A stretch of 64,000 nt of DNA, taken from positions 372,001 to 436,000 of the forward strand of contig CAWBFC010000005.1 of the NCBI GenBank assembly GCA_963788035.1, written 5' to 3'. Source of the DNA: Rubrivivax sp963788035 (GTDB lineage Bacteria > Pseudomonadota > Gammaproteobacteria > Burkholderiales > Burkholderiaceae_C). The notes under the pieces are model-generated. The model saw only the letters and a list, made by a program, of their open reading frames with translations, was not told the DNA's origin and ran no database searches. Every line of letters starts with the position of its first letter. Within the stretch, counting starts at the first letter, position 1. Positions 26,492 to 35,169 of the stretch are shown in pieces. Made by a program: the position numbers and the translations under genes.

Positions 26492-28174
26492 ATGGACAAC
26501 GCCGTCGCCAACGCCAACCCCACCCCGCTGATCCCGGCCGCCCCTGGCCTGGCCGGCCGTTGGCAAGCCCTGCCCATCCGCACGCAGCTCGGTGCGATGC
26601 TGGGCGTGGCGGCCCTGCTGGCCGTGCTGGCCGTGATGGCCTTCACCGCCAGCGGCAGCGACTACCGCCCGCTGTACGCCGAGATCAGCGAAAAGGAAGG
26701 CGGCGAGATCATCCAGCGCCTGACGCAGATGAACGTGCCCTACAAGGTGGCCGAAGGCGGCACCGTGGTGCTGGTGCCCAGCGGCCAGGTGGCGGCCCTG
26801 CGCATGAAGCTCTCGGCCGCGGGCCTGAACGTGGGCCGCAACGCCAGCGCCGGCTACGAACTGCTCGACAAGGACAGCTTCGGCCAGACCCAGGGCCAGG
26901 AGCGCATGAAGTTCAAGCGCGCCATCGAAGGTGAACTCGTCACCAGCATCCAGAGCCTGGAATCGGTGAAGTCGGCCCGCGTGATGCTGGCCCTGCCGCA
27001 GCAGAACGGCTTTTTCCGCGAACAGCAGAAGCCCAGCGCCAGCGTCACGCTCACGCTGCACCCCGGCCGCACGCTCGACCGCAACCAGGTGGCCGGCATC
27101 GTCAGCCTGGTCAGCAACAGCGTGCCCGAGCTCAACCCCAAGGCCGTGAGCGTGATCGACAGCGCCAGCGGGCTGCTTTCGGGCGCGGCCGATGAAGACA
27201 ACGCCGCCGGGCTCGACAGCCAGCAGCTGCAATACCGCCGCGACCTCGAAGCCGGCCTCACCAAGCGTGTGCTGGCCCTGCTGGAGCCGGTGGTGGGCGG
27301 CGACAACGTGCGCGTCAGCGTCACCGGCGACATCGACTTCAACCAGGTCATGCAGACGGCCGAGGCCTACCGCCCCAACCAGGGCGACGGCGCCAACCCG
27401 GCCATCCGCGAGCAGCGCAGCGAAGAGAGCGCGCAGCCCGGCAGCGCCACGCCGGCCGGCGTGCCCGGCGCGCAGACCAACCAGCCGCAGGCCCAGCCCA
27501 CGGCGCCCATCAACGGCCCGGCCCAGGCCATGCAGGGCGCGCAGGGCGCTGGCGCCGCAGCCGCCAGCACCCGCCGCGAGGCCGCCACGCGCTACGAGGT
27601 GGACAAGACCGTCACCGTCACGCGCAACGCCGTGGGCAGCGTGCGCCGCCTCAATGCCGCCGTGGTGGTGAACCACCGCAGCGGCACCGACCCCAAGGGC
27701 AAGCCCACCACCACGCCGCTGAGCGACAAGGAAATTGAGCAGCTCACCGCCCTGGTGCAGCAGGGCATCGGCTTCAACGCCGAACGCGGCGACGTGGTGA
27801 AGGTGATCAACGCGCCCTTCCGCACCGAAACACCGGCCCCGGTGGACGAACTGCCGCTGTGGCAGCAGCCGTGGCTGCTGGACCTGCTGAAGACCGCCGC
27901 CGCGCCCGGCGCGCTGGCCGTGGTGGCCTTGCTGATCGTGACCATGCTGATCCGCCCGGCCCTGACGGCCATGCTGGCGCCGCCACCGCCGCCCGAAAAG
28001 GGCAGCCAGCTCGACGAGGTGGTGGCCGAAGAGCCGCTGCCGAGCCCGCCGCCCGTGGTGCTGCTGCCCGTGACGCAGAGCGAACGTGTGGAGCAGGCGC
28101 GTGCACTGGCCAAGAGCAACCCGGCGGCCGTCGCGAACATCGTGCGCGGCTGGGTCAGCGGCGAAGCCGCCTGA
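26492..28174 (+). CDS. fliF: flagellar MS-ring protein FliF
   Basis: A 560-residue inner-membrane protein that assembles into the MS ring, the base of the motor. The N-terminal transmembrane helix is at about 34-54 (LGAMLGVAALLAVLAVMAF). A YscJ-type ring-building domain follows (SDYRPLYAEISEKEGGEI, VPYKVAEGGTVVLVPS), then the C-terminal YscJ/FliF domain (DRNQVAGIVSLVSNSVPEL). A Pro/Gln/Ala-rich disordered loop spans about 305-365, and the second membrane helix is at about 468-490. The last residues (ARALAKSNPAAVANIVRGWV) form the helix that binds FliG. The frame opens upstream at 25826, but the ATG at 26492 gives the family N-terminus. It is the first gene of fliFGHIJK. Confidence 0.95.
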   Translation: MDNAVANANPTPLIPAAPGLAGRWQALPIRTQLGAMLGVAALLAVLAVMAFTASGSDYRPLYAEISEKEGGEIIQRLTQMNVPYKVAEGGTVVLVPSGQVAALRMKLSAAGLNVGRNASAGYELLDKDSFGQTQGQERMKFKRAIEGELVTSIQSLESVKSARVMLALPQQNGFFREQQKPSASVTLTLHPGRTLDRNQVAGIVSLVSNSVPELNPKAVSVIDSASGLLSGAADEDNAAGLDSQQLQYRRDLEAGLTKRVLALLEPVVGGDNVRVSVTGDIDFNQVMQTAEAYRPNQGDGANPAIREQRSEESAQPGSATPAGVPGAQTNQPQAQPTAPINGPAQAMQGAQGAGAAAASTRREAATRYEVDKTVTVTRNAVGSVRRLNAAVVVNHRSGTDPKGKPTTTPLSDKEIEQLTALVQQGIGFNAERGDVVKVINAPFRTETPAPVDELPLWQQPWLLDLLKTAAAPGALAVVALLIVTMLIRPALTAMLAPPPPPEKGSQLDEVVAEEPLPSPPPVVLLPVTQSERVEQARALAKSNPAAVANIVRGWVSGEAA

Positions 28175-28207
28175 GCCTGAACCCCAGCCCCCTCCACAGG
28201 ACACCCC

Positions 28208-29218
28208 ATGGCCGCCCCCTCGATGGACGACGACGGGCTCGAAAAAGCCGCGATCCTGCTCATGACCCTGGGCGAGGAAGAGGCGGCCGAGGTCTTCCGC
28301 CACCTCGCACCCAAGGAAGTGCAGCGCCTGGGCGAGACCATCGCCCGCATGAAGGCCGTCACGCGTGAACGTGTGGACGAGGTGATGGACAGCTTCACCC
28401 AGCTGGCGGCCAACGAGCACATGCTGGTGGCCGACAACAACGAGTACGTCAAGAGCGTGCTGCGCAAGGCCCTGGGCGACGACAAGGCCAACCTGCTGAT
28501 CGACCGCATCCTGCAGGGCAGCGACGTCACCGGCATCGAGAGCCTGAAGTGGATGGACGCCACCTCGGTGGCCGAGCTGATGCGCAACGAGCACCCGCAG
28601 ATCGTGGCGGCCATCCTCGTGCACCTGGAATTCGACCAGGCGGCCGAGGTGCTGAAGCTCTTCACCGAGCGCCAGCGCAACGAGGTGATGGTGCGCATTG
28701 CCACGCTGGACGGCATCCAGCCCACGGCGCTGCGCGACCTCAACGAGGTGATGAGCAAGGTGCTGGCCGGCGGCGACCGCAGCCGCAAGAGCAGCCTGGG
28801 CGGCGTGAAGACCGCGGCCGAGATCCTGAACATGCTGGGCACGGCGGTGGAGACCAGCGTGCTCGACTTCGTGCGCGAGGCCGACAACGACCTGGCGCAG
28901 AAGATCATGGACAACATGTTCACCTTCGACGACGTCGAGAAGATCGACGACAAGGGCATCCAGGCGCTGATGAAGGAAGTGCAGAGCGACAGCCTCGTCA
29001 TCGCGCTGAAGGGCGCCACGCCGGGCCTGCGCGACAAGATCTTCAAGAACATGAGCAGCCGCGCCGCCGAGACGCTGAAGGAAGACCTGGAATCGCGCGG
29101 CCCGGTGCGGCTGTCCGAGGTGGAAGCCGAGCAGAAGGAAATGCTGAAGATCGTGCGCCGCCTGGTCGACGAGGGCCAGATCGTGCTGGCCGGTGGTGGC
29201 GACGAGCAGTTTGTCTAA
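28208..29218 (+). CDS. fliG: flagellar motor switch protein FliG
   Basis: A 336-residue switch protein that couples stator force to rotor torque. The N-terminal domain binds FliF (LEKAAILLMTLGEEEAAEVFRHL). The middle domain carries the EHPQ motif (NEHPQIVAAILVHL, residues about 127-140). The C-terminal domain holds the charged torque helix with conserved residues around QKIMDNMFTFDDVEKIDDKG and LKGATPGLRDKIFKNMS. All expected charged residues of that helix appear to be present. The stop codon TAA is followed at once by the fliH ATG. Confidence 0.96.
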   Translation: MAAPSMDDDGLEKAAILLMTLGEEEAAEVFRHLAPKEVQRLGETIARMKAVTRERVDEVMDSFTQLAANEHMLVADNNEYVKSVLRKALGDDKANLLIDRILQGSDVTGIESLKWMDATSVAELMRNEHPQIVAAILVHLEFDQAAEVLKLFTERQRNEVMVRIATLDGIQPTALRDLNEVMSKVLAGGDRSRKSSLGGVKTAAEILNMLGTAVETSVLDFVREADNDLAQKIMDNMFTFDDVEKIDDKGIQALMKEVQSDSLVIALKGATPGLRDKIFKNMSSRAAETLKEDLESRGPVRLSEVEAEQKEMLKIVRRLVDEGQIVLAGGGDEQFV

Positions 29219-29947
29219 ATGAGCAACCAACCGAAATTCGGCGGCTTTCCCAACGTGCCGCCGCCGCAGGGCAGCAAGGCGAGCACGGCCTACCAGCGTT
29301 TCATTCCGCGCGAAGAGCTGGGCGATTTCGCCAGCTGGCGCCCGGGCACTTTCGGCGGCGACCCCGCCGCGGCGCCGGCCGCCCCGCCCGAGCCCACACC
29401 GGCCGATTGGGAAGCCCGCATCGCCGCGGCCCGCCAGGCCGGCTACCAAGACGGCTACCGCGACGGCATGGCCGCGCTGGAGAACTTCAAGCAGAACTTC
29501 GCGCAGCAGGCCACGGCGCAGATCGGCGCGCTGCTGGAGAGCTTCGACGAACAGCTCTCGGCGCTGGACGCCGAGATCTCGCGCACGCTGGCGGCCACCG
29601 CCGTGCAGCTGGCGCGCCAGGTGCTGCGCACCGAGCTGCAGCAACGCCCCGAGATCGTGGCCCAGGTGGCCGCCGAGGCGGTGGGCGCGGTGATGCTGAG
29701 CGCGCGCCACATCGCCGTGCACGTACACCCGCACGACCTGCCGCTGGTGGCCGAAGGCGCTGCTGAGGCGCTGCAGGCCCGCGGCGCGCGCCTGCACGCC
29801 AACGCCGAGGTGCGCCGCGGCGGCGTGATGGTGGAAAGCGATGTCGGTGCGGTGGACGCGCGCATCGCCCAGCGTTGGGCGCAGGCCGCCGCCGCGCTGG
29901 GCTCGGTGCTGCCGCTGGACGAAGCAGAACACGGAGACGGCGCATGA
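29219..29947 (+). CDS. fliH: flagellar assembly protein FliH
   Basis: A 242-residue cytosolic protein that regulates the FliI ATPase and forms the spokes of the ATPase ring complex. The N-terminal half is proline/alanine-rich and variable. The central segment has alternating glycine-spaced residues (ARQAGYQDGYRDGMAAL), and the C-terminal FliH/HrpE domain runs from about residue 115 (LDAEISRTLAATAVQLARQVL). The start ATG abuts the fliG stop and the end overlaps fliI by four bases (ATGA), so translation is tightly coupled. Confidence 0.9.
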   Translation: MSNQPKFGGFPNVPPPQGSKASTAYQRFIPREELGDFASWRPGTFGGDPAAAPAAPPEPTPADWEARIAAARQAGYQDGYRDGMAALENFKQNFAQQATAQIGALLESFDEQLSALDAEISRTLAATAVQLARQVLRTELQQRPEIVAQVAAEAVGAVMLSARHIAVHVHPHDLPLVAEGAAEALQARGARLHANAEVRRGGVMVESDVGAVDARIAQRWAQAAAALGSVLPLDEAEHGDGA

Positions 29948-31443
29948 AATCCAGCCTGTACGAACACGAGGAACTCGCCGCCGCTGAAACGGCGCCCGCG
30001 GCGGCGGCGTCGCGCGCCGCCCTGCCCCCGCAGGCCCAGGCCGCGCTGCAGGCCCGCGGCCAGCGCTGGGGCCGCTACCTGCACGACCTGCAGGACTACG
30101 CCGCCGTGGTGCAGCCGCTGGAGACCGTGGGCACGCTGCTGCGCGTGACCGGCCTCGTGCTGGAAGCCGCCGGCGTGCGTGTGCCCGTGGGCAGCGTGTG
30201 CGAGGTGCAATGCCCCGGCCAGCCGGCGGTGCTGGCCGAGGTGGTGGGTTTCAGCGGCGACCGCGCCTACCTCATGCCCATGGGCGAGCTGCACGGCCTG
30301 GCCAGCGGCGCGCGCGTGGTGCCGCGCCCGGCGCCGGTGCACGCCCCGCGTTTCGGCGCCGAGAACCACCCCTGGCGGCGCAGCGAAGACCGCGGCCTGC
30401 ACCTGCCCATGGGCGCCGGCCTGCTGGGCCGCGTGGTCGATTCGCACGGCCACCCCATCGACCGCCTGGGCCCGCTGCAAGACGTGCACACCGCGCCTCT
30501 GGTGCGCCGCCCCATCAACGCCATGGACCGCGACCCGGTGCGCAAGCCGCTGGACACCGGCGTGCGCGCCATCAACGCGCTGCTCACCGTGGGCCGCGGC
30601 CAGCGCATCGGCCTCTTTGCCGGCACCGGCGTGGGCAAATCGGTGCTGCTGGGCATGATGGCGCGTTACACGCAGGCCGACGTCATCGTCGTGGGCCTGA
30701 TCGGTGAACGCGGCCGCGAAGTGAAAGAGTTCATCGAAGACATCCTCGAAGACGAGGGCCGCGCGCGCAGCGTGGTGGTGGCTGCGCCCGCCGATGCCCC
30801 GCCGCTGATGCGCATGCAGGGCGCGGGTTACGCCACCGCCATTGCCGAACACTTCAGAGACCAGGGCCTGCACGTGCTGCTGCTGATGGACAGCCTGACG
30901 CGCTACGCGATGGCGCAGCGCGAGATCGCCTTGGCCATCGGCGAGCCGCCCGCCACCAAGGGCTACCCGCCCAGCTGCTTTGCCAAGCTGCCGCAGCTGG
31001 TGGAGCGCAGCGGCAACGGCCTCGCGGGCCAGGGCAGCATCACCGCCTTCTACACGGTGCTGAGCGAGGGCGACGACCAGCAAGACCCCATCGCCGACGC
31101 CGCGCGCGGCATCCTGGACGGCCACATCGTGCTCAGCCGCGAGCTGGCCGAAAGCGGCCACTTCCCGGCCATCGACGTGGAGAAGAGCATCTCGCGCGTG
31201 ATGACGGCGGTGGCGCCCAAGGAACACCTGCTGGCCGCACGCCGCATGCGCCAGCTGATGGCCAAGGTGAACAAGGCGCGCGATCTCATCCAGCTCGGCG
31301 CCTACCAGCCCGGCCACGACGCCGAACTCGACACCGCCGTGAAGCTGCAGCCGCAGATGACCGGGCTGCTGCAGCAGGACATGCACGAACGCGCCGCGCT
31401 CGACATGAGCCGCGCGCAGCTGTGCCGGCTGATGCAGCACTGA
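29944..31443 (+). CDS. fliI: flagellum-specific ATPase FliI
   Basis: The 499-residue ATPase of the flagellar type III export apparatus, homologous to the F1 beta subunit. An N-terminal beta-barrel domain is followed by the catalytic core, with the Walker A loop FAGTGVGKS near residue 223. The core continues with GLIGERGREVKEFI, Walker B LLLMDSLTRYAMAQREI, the family signature GEPPATKGYPPS, and FYTVLSEGDDQQDPIAD. The N-terminal 30 residues are longer and alanine-rich compared with E. coli FliI (457 aa). The ATG at 29944 overlaps the fliH stop; the open frame upstream lies inside fliH. Confidence 0.96.
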   Translation: MKSSLYEHEELAAAETAPAAAASRAALPPQAQAALQARGQRWGRYLHDLQDYAAVVQPLETVGTLLRVTGLVLEAAGVRVPVGSVCEVQCPGQPAVLAEVVGFSGDRAYLMPMGELHGLASGARVVPRPAPVHAPRFGAENHPWRRSEDRGLHLPMGAGLLGRVVDSHGHPIDRLGPLQDVHTAPLVRRPINAMDRDPVRKPLDTGVRAINALLTVGRGQRIGLFAGTGVGKSVLLGMMARYTQADVIVVGLIGERGREVKEFIEDILEDEGRARSVVVAAPADAPPLMRMQGAGYATAIAEHFRDQGLHVLLLMDSLTRYAMAQREIALAIGEPPATKGYPPSCFAKLPQLVERSGNGLAGQGSITAFYTVLSEGDDQQDPIADAARGILDGHIVLSRELAESGHFPAIDVEKSISRVMTAVAPKEHLLAARRMRQLMAKVNKARDLIQLGAYQPGHDAELDTAVKLQPQMTGLLQQDMHERAALDMSRAQLCRLMQH

Positions 31444-31471
31444 AACCCTCTGAACCCCACGGAAGCCGCCC

Positions 31472-31963
31472 ATGACCGCCGCCCTGCACACCTTGCTGGA
31501 ACACGCCGAACGTGAGCGCGACGAGGCCGTCTCGGCCTTGCTGCAGGCCGAAGAGCAACAACGCCGGCTGCTGGCCCAGCAAGAGCAGCTGCTGGCCTAC
31601 CGCGACGACTACCGCCAGCGCCACCCGGCCCAGGGCGGGCGCAGCGCCAGCATCGAGCTGATCCGCTGCCACCAGGGTTTCATGCAGCGCCTGGACCAGG
31701 CCCTGCAGCAGCAGCAGCGCAGCGTGCAGCAGGCCGAAGGCCGCGTGGAGGTGATGCGCCAGGCCCTGGTGGCGCAGGAAACGCGCGTGGCCTCGGTGCG
31801 CAAGCTGCTGGAGCGCCGCGGCGCCCAGGCCCGCCACAACGCCGAACGGCAAGACCAGCGCCGCAGCGACGAAACCGCGATGCACCTGCACCGCCGCCGC
31901 AGCGAAGACGGCGCCCAGAGCGGATGGCGCCTGGGTTTTGAAGCCGCCCCCGTGACGCACTGA
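31472..31963 (+). CDS. fliJ: flagellar export protein FliJ
   Basis: A 163-residue, highly charged coiled-coil protein, the stalk that sits in the centre of the FliI hexamer and links it to the FlhA export gate. Almost the whole chain is predicted helix with Gln/Arg/Glu heptads (LLQAEEQQRRLLAQQEQLLA; LDQALQQQQRSVQQAEGRVE). A short unstructured tail ends the protein. FliJ is poorly conserved, so the call rests on the coiled-coil pattern, size and its place between fliI and fliK. Confidence 0.88.
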   Translation: MTAALHTLLEHAERERDEAVSALLQAEEQQRRLLAQQEQLLAYRDDYRQRHPAQGGRSASIELIRCHQGFMQRLDQALQQQQRSVQQAEGRVEVMRQALVAQETRVASVRKLLERRGAQARHNAERQDQRRSDETAMHLHRRRSEDGAQSGWRLGFEAAPVTH

Positions 31964-31981
31964 GCCCCAGCGAGCCCGCCC

Positions 31982-33283
31982 ATGCAAGCCCCCACCGTCA
32001 GCACCGCCCTGAACCCGGCCTTGAACCCCGCGCTCAGCCCGAACACCGGCCCCTCGGCGCAGGCCCTGCTGAACGCCAAGGCCGCGGCGGGCGGCGCCGC
32101 TGCCGGCCCGGACAGCTTTTCGCGCCTGCTGGAAGCCGCCGACGCGCGCCGCCAGCCCGAGCGCCAGGAAAGCAGCCCCCCCAAACCGGCCGGCAACGGC
32201 AGCACCCGCCCGGCCGCGCCTGCCAGCGGCACCGCCGCGGCGCCGACGTCTGCACCGCGGCCGCCCACGGGCGAGGCCGGCGCGGAAGCCCGCCGCACCG
32301 AGGGCCGGGCCGCCGACGACGACGCCGCCGCCAAGACCGGCGGCGAAGGCGACCGTGACGGCGAGGGCGAGACCGAAAGCAGCGGCCCGGCCGACGCCGC
32401 CACCCTGCTGGCCAGCCTGGGCCTGGTGTTGCGCCCACAGGCCGCCGCCGAGCCCGCGGCCGGCCGCGGCCGCAGCGCCCTGGCCAGCGACAGCACCGAC
32501 CGCACGGCCAGCCTGGCCGGCGCGGGCGAGGCCGACACCGGCCCGGCCCTGGGCCTGGCCCTGCCCGCCGCCGCCGGCCGCCGCGGCAGCGGTGGCCAGG
32601 CCGCCGGCGACGACAGCGCCCGCGCCGAGCAGGCTTTTGCCGGCCTGCTGGCCCAGGCCGGCGGCGCCGAGGCCGATGGCGCCACCACCGCCTGGGCCCA
32701 GGAAGCCCAGGCCCTGGCGGCCCAGCCTGCCAGCACCAGCGCCGAGCTGCGCCCGGCCGATGGCAGCGCCCTGCTGCTGGCCGGCAGTGCCGTGGCGTCC
32801 GGTGCGCCCACCACGGGCAGCGCCGCCAGCCCGGCCGAGGCCCGCCTGAGCCACACCCCTGGCAGCCCGGCTTTCGCCGACGAGCTGGGTGCGCAGATCA
32901 GCACCTTCGTGCGCGACGGCGTGCAGCACGCCAAGCTGCAGCTGCACCCGCTGGAGCTGGGGCCGGTGACGGTGCAGATCCAGCTCGACGGCGGCAGCGC
33001 CCACATGAGCTTTGCCGCCGAACACGCGCAAACCCGCCAGGCGCTGGAGCAGGCCCTGCCGACGCTGGCCAGCAGCCTGCGTGAAGCCGGCCTCACGCTC
33101 AGCGGCGGCGGTGTCTTCGAACAGCCGCGCCAGGCCCAGCCCGAGGCCGGCAACGGCAACGGCGGCCCGCAGCGCCGCGCCGAAGAGGGCGGCGACGCCC
33201 AGGACGGCGGCGCCACCACCACCGCTGGCGCCGCCGGGCCCGCCCCCGCGCGCCGCCGTGGCGTGGTCGATCTCGTGGCCTGA
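31982..33283 (+). CDS. fliK: flagellar hook-length control protein FliK
   Basis: A 433-residue secreted molecular ruler that ends hook growth and switches export to filament substrates. The first 290 residues or so are low-complexity Ala/Gly/Pro/Ser/Asp-rich, as usual for the ruler part. The C-terminal Flg_hook domain (about residues 305-385) has the conserved pattern AKLQLHPLELGPVTVQIQL and MSFAAEHAQTRQALEQALP, followed by SLREAGLTLSG. A disordered tail closes the protein. The long reduced-complexity middle gives strong antisense open frames, which are not genes. It is the last gene of the fliF unit. Confidence 0.92.
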   Translation: MQAPTVSTALNPALNPALSPNTGPSAQALLNAKAAAGGAAAGPDSFSRLLEAADARRQPERQESSPPKPAGNGSTRPAAPASGTAAAPTSAPRPPTGEAGAEARRTEGRAADDDAAAKTGGEGDRDGEGETESSGPADAATLLASLGLVLRPQAAAEPAAGRGRSALASDSTDRTASLAGAGEADTGPALGLALPAAAGRRGSGGQAAGDDSARAEQAFAGLLAQAGGAEADGATTAWAQEAQALAAQPASTSAELRPADGSALLLAGSAVASGAPTTGSAASPAEARLSHTPGSPAFADELGAQISTFVRDGVQHAKLQLHPLELGPVTVQIQLDGGSAHMSFAAEHAQTRQALEQALPTLASSLREAGLTLSGGGVFEQPRQAQPEAGNGNGGPQRRAEEGGDAQDGGATTTAGAAGPAPARRRGVVDLVA

Positions 33284-33467
33284 GGCCGGGCTGGCCGCGC
33301 CGCCAGCGTTGGCAGGTTCGGCCGGGCGCCTCCAGGGGCGCTAAAGGACAGTTTCAGCACCGCTTATCGGCGCTTAAGTCCAGGACCGAGCACTCAACAA
33401 TGTCTGCAACGGGAGCAAGGGTGCCGCCATCGCGGCCTGGCCCGCGCCCCACGCAGGAGAGTGCCTC
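33284..33467 (+). promoter_or_regulatory. intergenic region upstream of the fliLMNOPQR unit
   Basis: A 184-base gap separates fliK from fliL and probably carries the promoter of fliL-fliR. It includes GCGCTTAAG (33370-33378), also found in the fliE/fliF control region. TTATCGGC (33364-33371) is the reverse complement of the sigma-28 -10 GCCGATAA but points the wrong way and lacks a -35. No firm promoter can be named. Confidence 0.35.
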
Positions 33468-34052
33468 ATGTCCACCGCCACCGCCACCGATGCCGGCGCG
33501 CCCGCCAAGGGCAAGAAAAAACTGATCCTCATGGCCGGAGGCGGCGGCCTGGTGGTCGTGCTCGCCCTCGTCGCCTTCCTGATGATGGGCAAGAAGCCGC
33601 CGGCCGACGAAGAAGGCGGCGCCGACGCGCCCGCCAAGGCCGCGGCCGCGCCCAAACACGACCCCAAGGCCGTGCCGGTCTTCGTGCCGCTGGACCCCTT
33701 CACCGTGAACCTGGCCGACCGCGACGCCGAGCGTTACGCGCAGGTGGGCATCACGCTGGAGATCACCGATGCGCAGCTCGGCGAGCGCATCAAGGTCTAC
33801 ATGCCGGCCATCCGCAACAACATCCTGATGGCCATTGCCGACCGCAGCGCGGCCGAGCTGGGCACGCGCGAAGGCAAGGCGGCACTGGCCGAGAAGGTCA
33901 AGCGCGAAACCTCCAAGGCCCTGGGCTACGAGGTGGAGGACGAAGAGGAAGAAGAGGAGGAGCCGACCGCCTCGAAGAAGAAAAAGAAGAAACGCGCGCC
34001 GGCCCCGCTGCCCATCCACAACGTGCACTTCTCGAACTTCATCATCCAATGA
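33468..34052 (+). CDS. fliL: flagellar basal body-associated protein FliL
   Basis: A 194-residue single-span membrane protein that surrounds the stator and supports torque. Residues about 20-42 form the membrane helix (LILMAGGGGLVVVLALVAF). The periplasmic domain starts near residue 68 (VPVFVPLDPFTVNLADRDAERYAQVGITLEI) and the protein ends LPIHNVHFSNFIIQ, the usual FliL C-terminus. An odd insert near residues 155-180 has about ten acidic residues followed by six lysines, longer than in typical FliL. It starts the second flagellar block. Confidence 0.92.
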   Translation: MSTATATDAGAPAKGKKKLILMAGGGGLVVVLALVAFLMMGKKPPADEEGGADAPAKAAAAPKHDPKAVPVFVPLDPFTVNLADRDAERYAQVGITLEITDAQLGERIKVYMPAIRNNILMAIADRSAAELGTREGKAALAEKVKRETSKALGYEVEDEEEEEEEPTASKKKKKKRAPAPLPIHNVHFSNFIIQ

Positions 34053-34055
34053 GCG

Positions 34056-34136
34056 TGGGCCCCCAAGCTCGCTCGCGCTCGCTACCCCCCGGGGGGGCCG
34101 TCCGCCAGCGGCCCGGCGAAGCCGGCTCCGCGGCGG
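34056..34136. repeat. intergenic GC-rich hairpin repeat (REP-like)
   Basis: The 120 bases between fliL and fliM hold a repeat-like element. It has GGGCCCCC, then a purine/pyrimidine-alternating CTCGCTCGCGCTCGCT stretch, then CCCCCCGGGGGGG and a GGCCCGGCGAAGCCGG hairpin. Words of this type (CCCCCAAGCTCGCTCGC...CCCCCCGGGGGGG) recur between genes in many Comamonadaceae. It sits inside an operon, so it may work at the RNA level, for example in differential stability. Confidence 0.45.
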
Positions 34137-34172
34137 GAAACTTGATCGACCTCTACCTTTGCGTGCGGTGAG

Positions 34173-35168
34173 ATGAACCAGCAGATCCTTTCGCAAGACG
34201 AAGTTGATGCGCTGCTGCAGGGCATCACCGGCGAGAGCCAGAAGCTCGAGCAGGAAGAAGCGCCGGCCGCTGGCGTGCGCGACTACGACCTCGCGAGCCA
34301 GGAACGCATCGTCCGCGGCCGCATGCCGACGATGGAGGTCATCAACGAGCGTTTCGCGCGCAACATCCGCATCGGCCTGTTCAACTTCATCCGCAAGAGC
34401 CCTGAAGTGGCCATCGGCGGCATCAAGGTGCAGAAGTTCAGCGCCTTCCTGCGCGAGATCGTGGTGCCCACGAACTTCAACATCGTCAACGTGAAGCCGC
34501 TGCGCGGCAGCGGGCTGATTGTCTGCGACCCGAGCCTGGTGTTCGCGGTGATCGACGCGCTGTACGGCGGCATCGGCAAGTACCACACGCGCATCGAAGG
34601 CCGTGACTTCAGCCCCACCGAGCTGCGCGTGATCCTGCGCCTGGTGGAGGTGATCACCGCCGAGTACAAAAAGGCCTGGACCGGCATCTACCCGGTGGAG
34701 CTGGAGTACCAGCGCAGCGAGATGCAGCCGCAGTTCGCGAGCATCGCCACGCCCAGCGAGATCGTCGTGGCCACCAGCTTCACGCTGGAGATCGGCGAGA
34801 CCAGCGGCACGGTGCACTTCTGCGTGCCCTACAGCACGCTGGAGCCCATCCGCGACACGCTGTACAGCACCATCCAGGGCGACAGCACCGAGCCCGACCG
34901 CCGCTGGGTGAACCTGCTGAAGAACCAGATCCAGGCCGCCGAGGTGGAACTGGTCGCCGAGCTGGCGCAGGCGCCGGCCACCGTGGAACAGCTGCTGAGC
35001 TTCAAGCCCGGCGATTTCATCGAGCTCGACCTCGACCCGCTGATCAAGGCCAAGGTCTCGGGCGTGCCGGTCTTCGACGCGCACTACGGCACGAGCAACA
35101 ACAAGTACGCCATCAAGATCGACAAGCTCTTGACGGGTTCGAACATGACCTGGATCGGGGAACACTGA
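34173..35168 (+). CDS. fliM: flagellar motor switch protein FliM
   Basis: A 331-residue C-ring protein. The N-terminal peptide (LSQDEVDALLQGI, residues 5-17) is the binding site for phosphorylated CheY, so it reverses or stops the motor. The middle CheC-like domain follows from about residue 45 (ERFARNIRIGLFNFIRKSPEV, then GLIVCDPSLVFAVIDALYGG). The C-terminal SpoA domain is at about 250-320 (LLSFKPGDFIELDLDPLIKAKV). The length matches E. coli (334). It follows a repeat-containing gap and is one base from fliN. Confidence 0.96.
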   Translation: MNQQILSQDEVDALLQGITGESQKLEQEEAPAAGVRDYDLASQERIVRGRMPTMEVINERFARNIRIGLFNFIRKSPEVAIGGIKVQKFSAFLREIVVPTNFNIVNVKPLRGSGLIVCDPSLVFAVIDALYGGIGKYHTRIEGRDFSPTELRVILRLVEVITAEYKKAWTGIYPVELEYQRSEMQPQFASIATPSEIVVATSFTLEIGETSGTVHFCVPYSTLEPIRDTLYSTIQGDSTEPDRRWVNLLKNQIQAAEVELVAELAQAPATVEQLLSFKPGDFIELDLDPLIKAKVSGVPVFDAHYGTSNNKYAIKIDKLLTGSNMTWIGEH

Positions 35169-35169
35169 G

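Noticed and set aside
26429..29932. An 1167-codon minus-strand open frame over fliF, fliG and fliH
   Set aside because: Long antisense frames are expected at this GC content. Composition is His/Ala/Gly/Arg-rich without domains, and three well-conserved flagellar genes occupy the other strand.
33364..33371. Sigma-28 -10 on the minus strand before fliL (GCCGATAA in reverse)
   Set aside because: It points into fliK, has no TAAA/TCAA at the right spacing, and no minus-strand gene follows.
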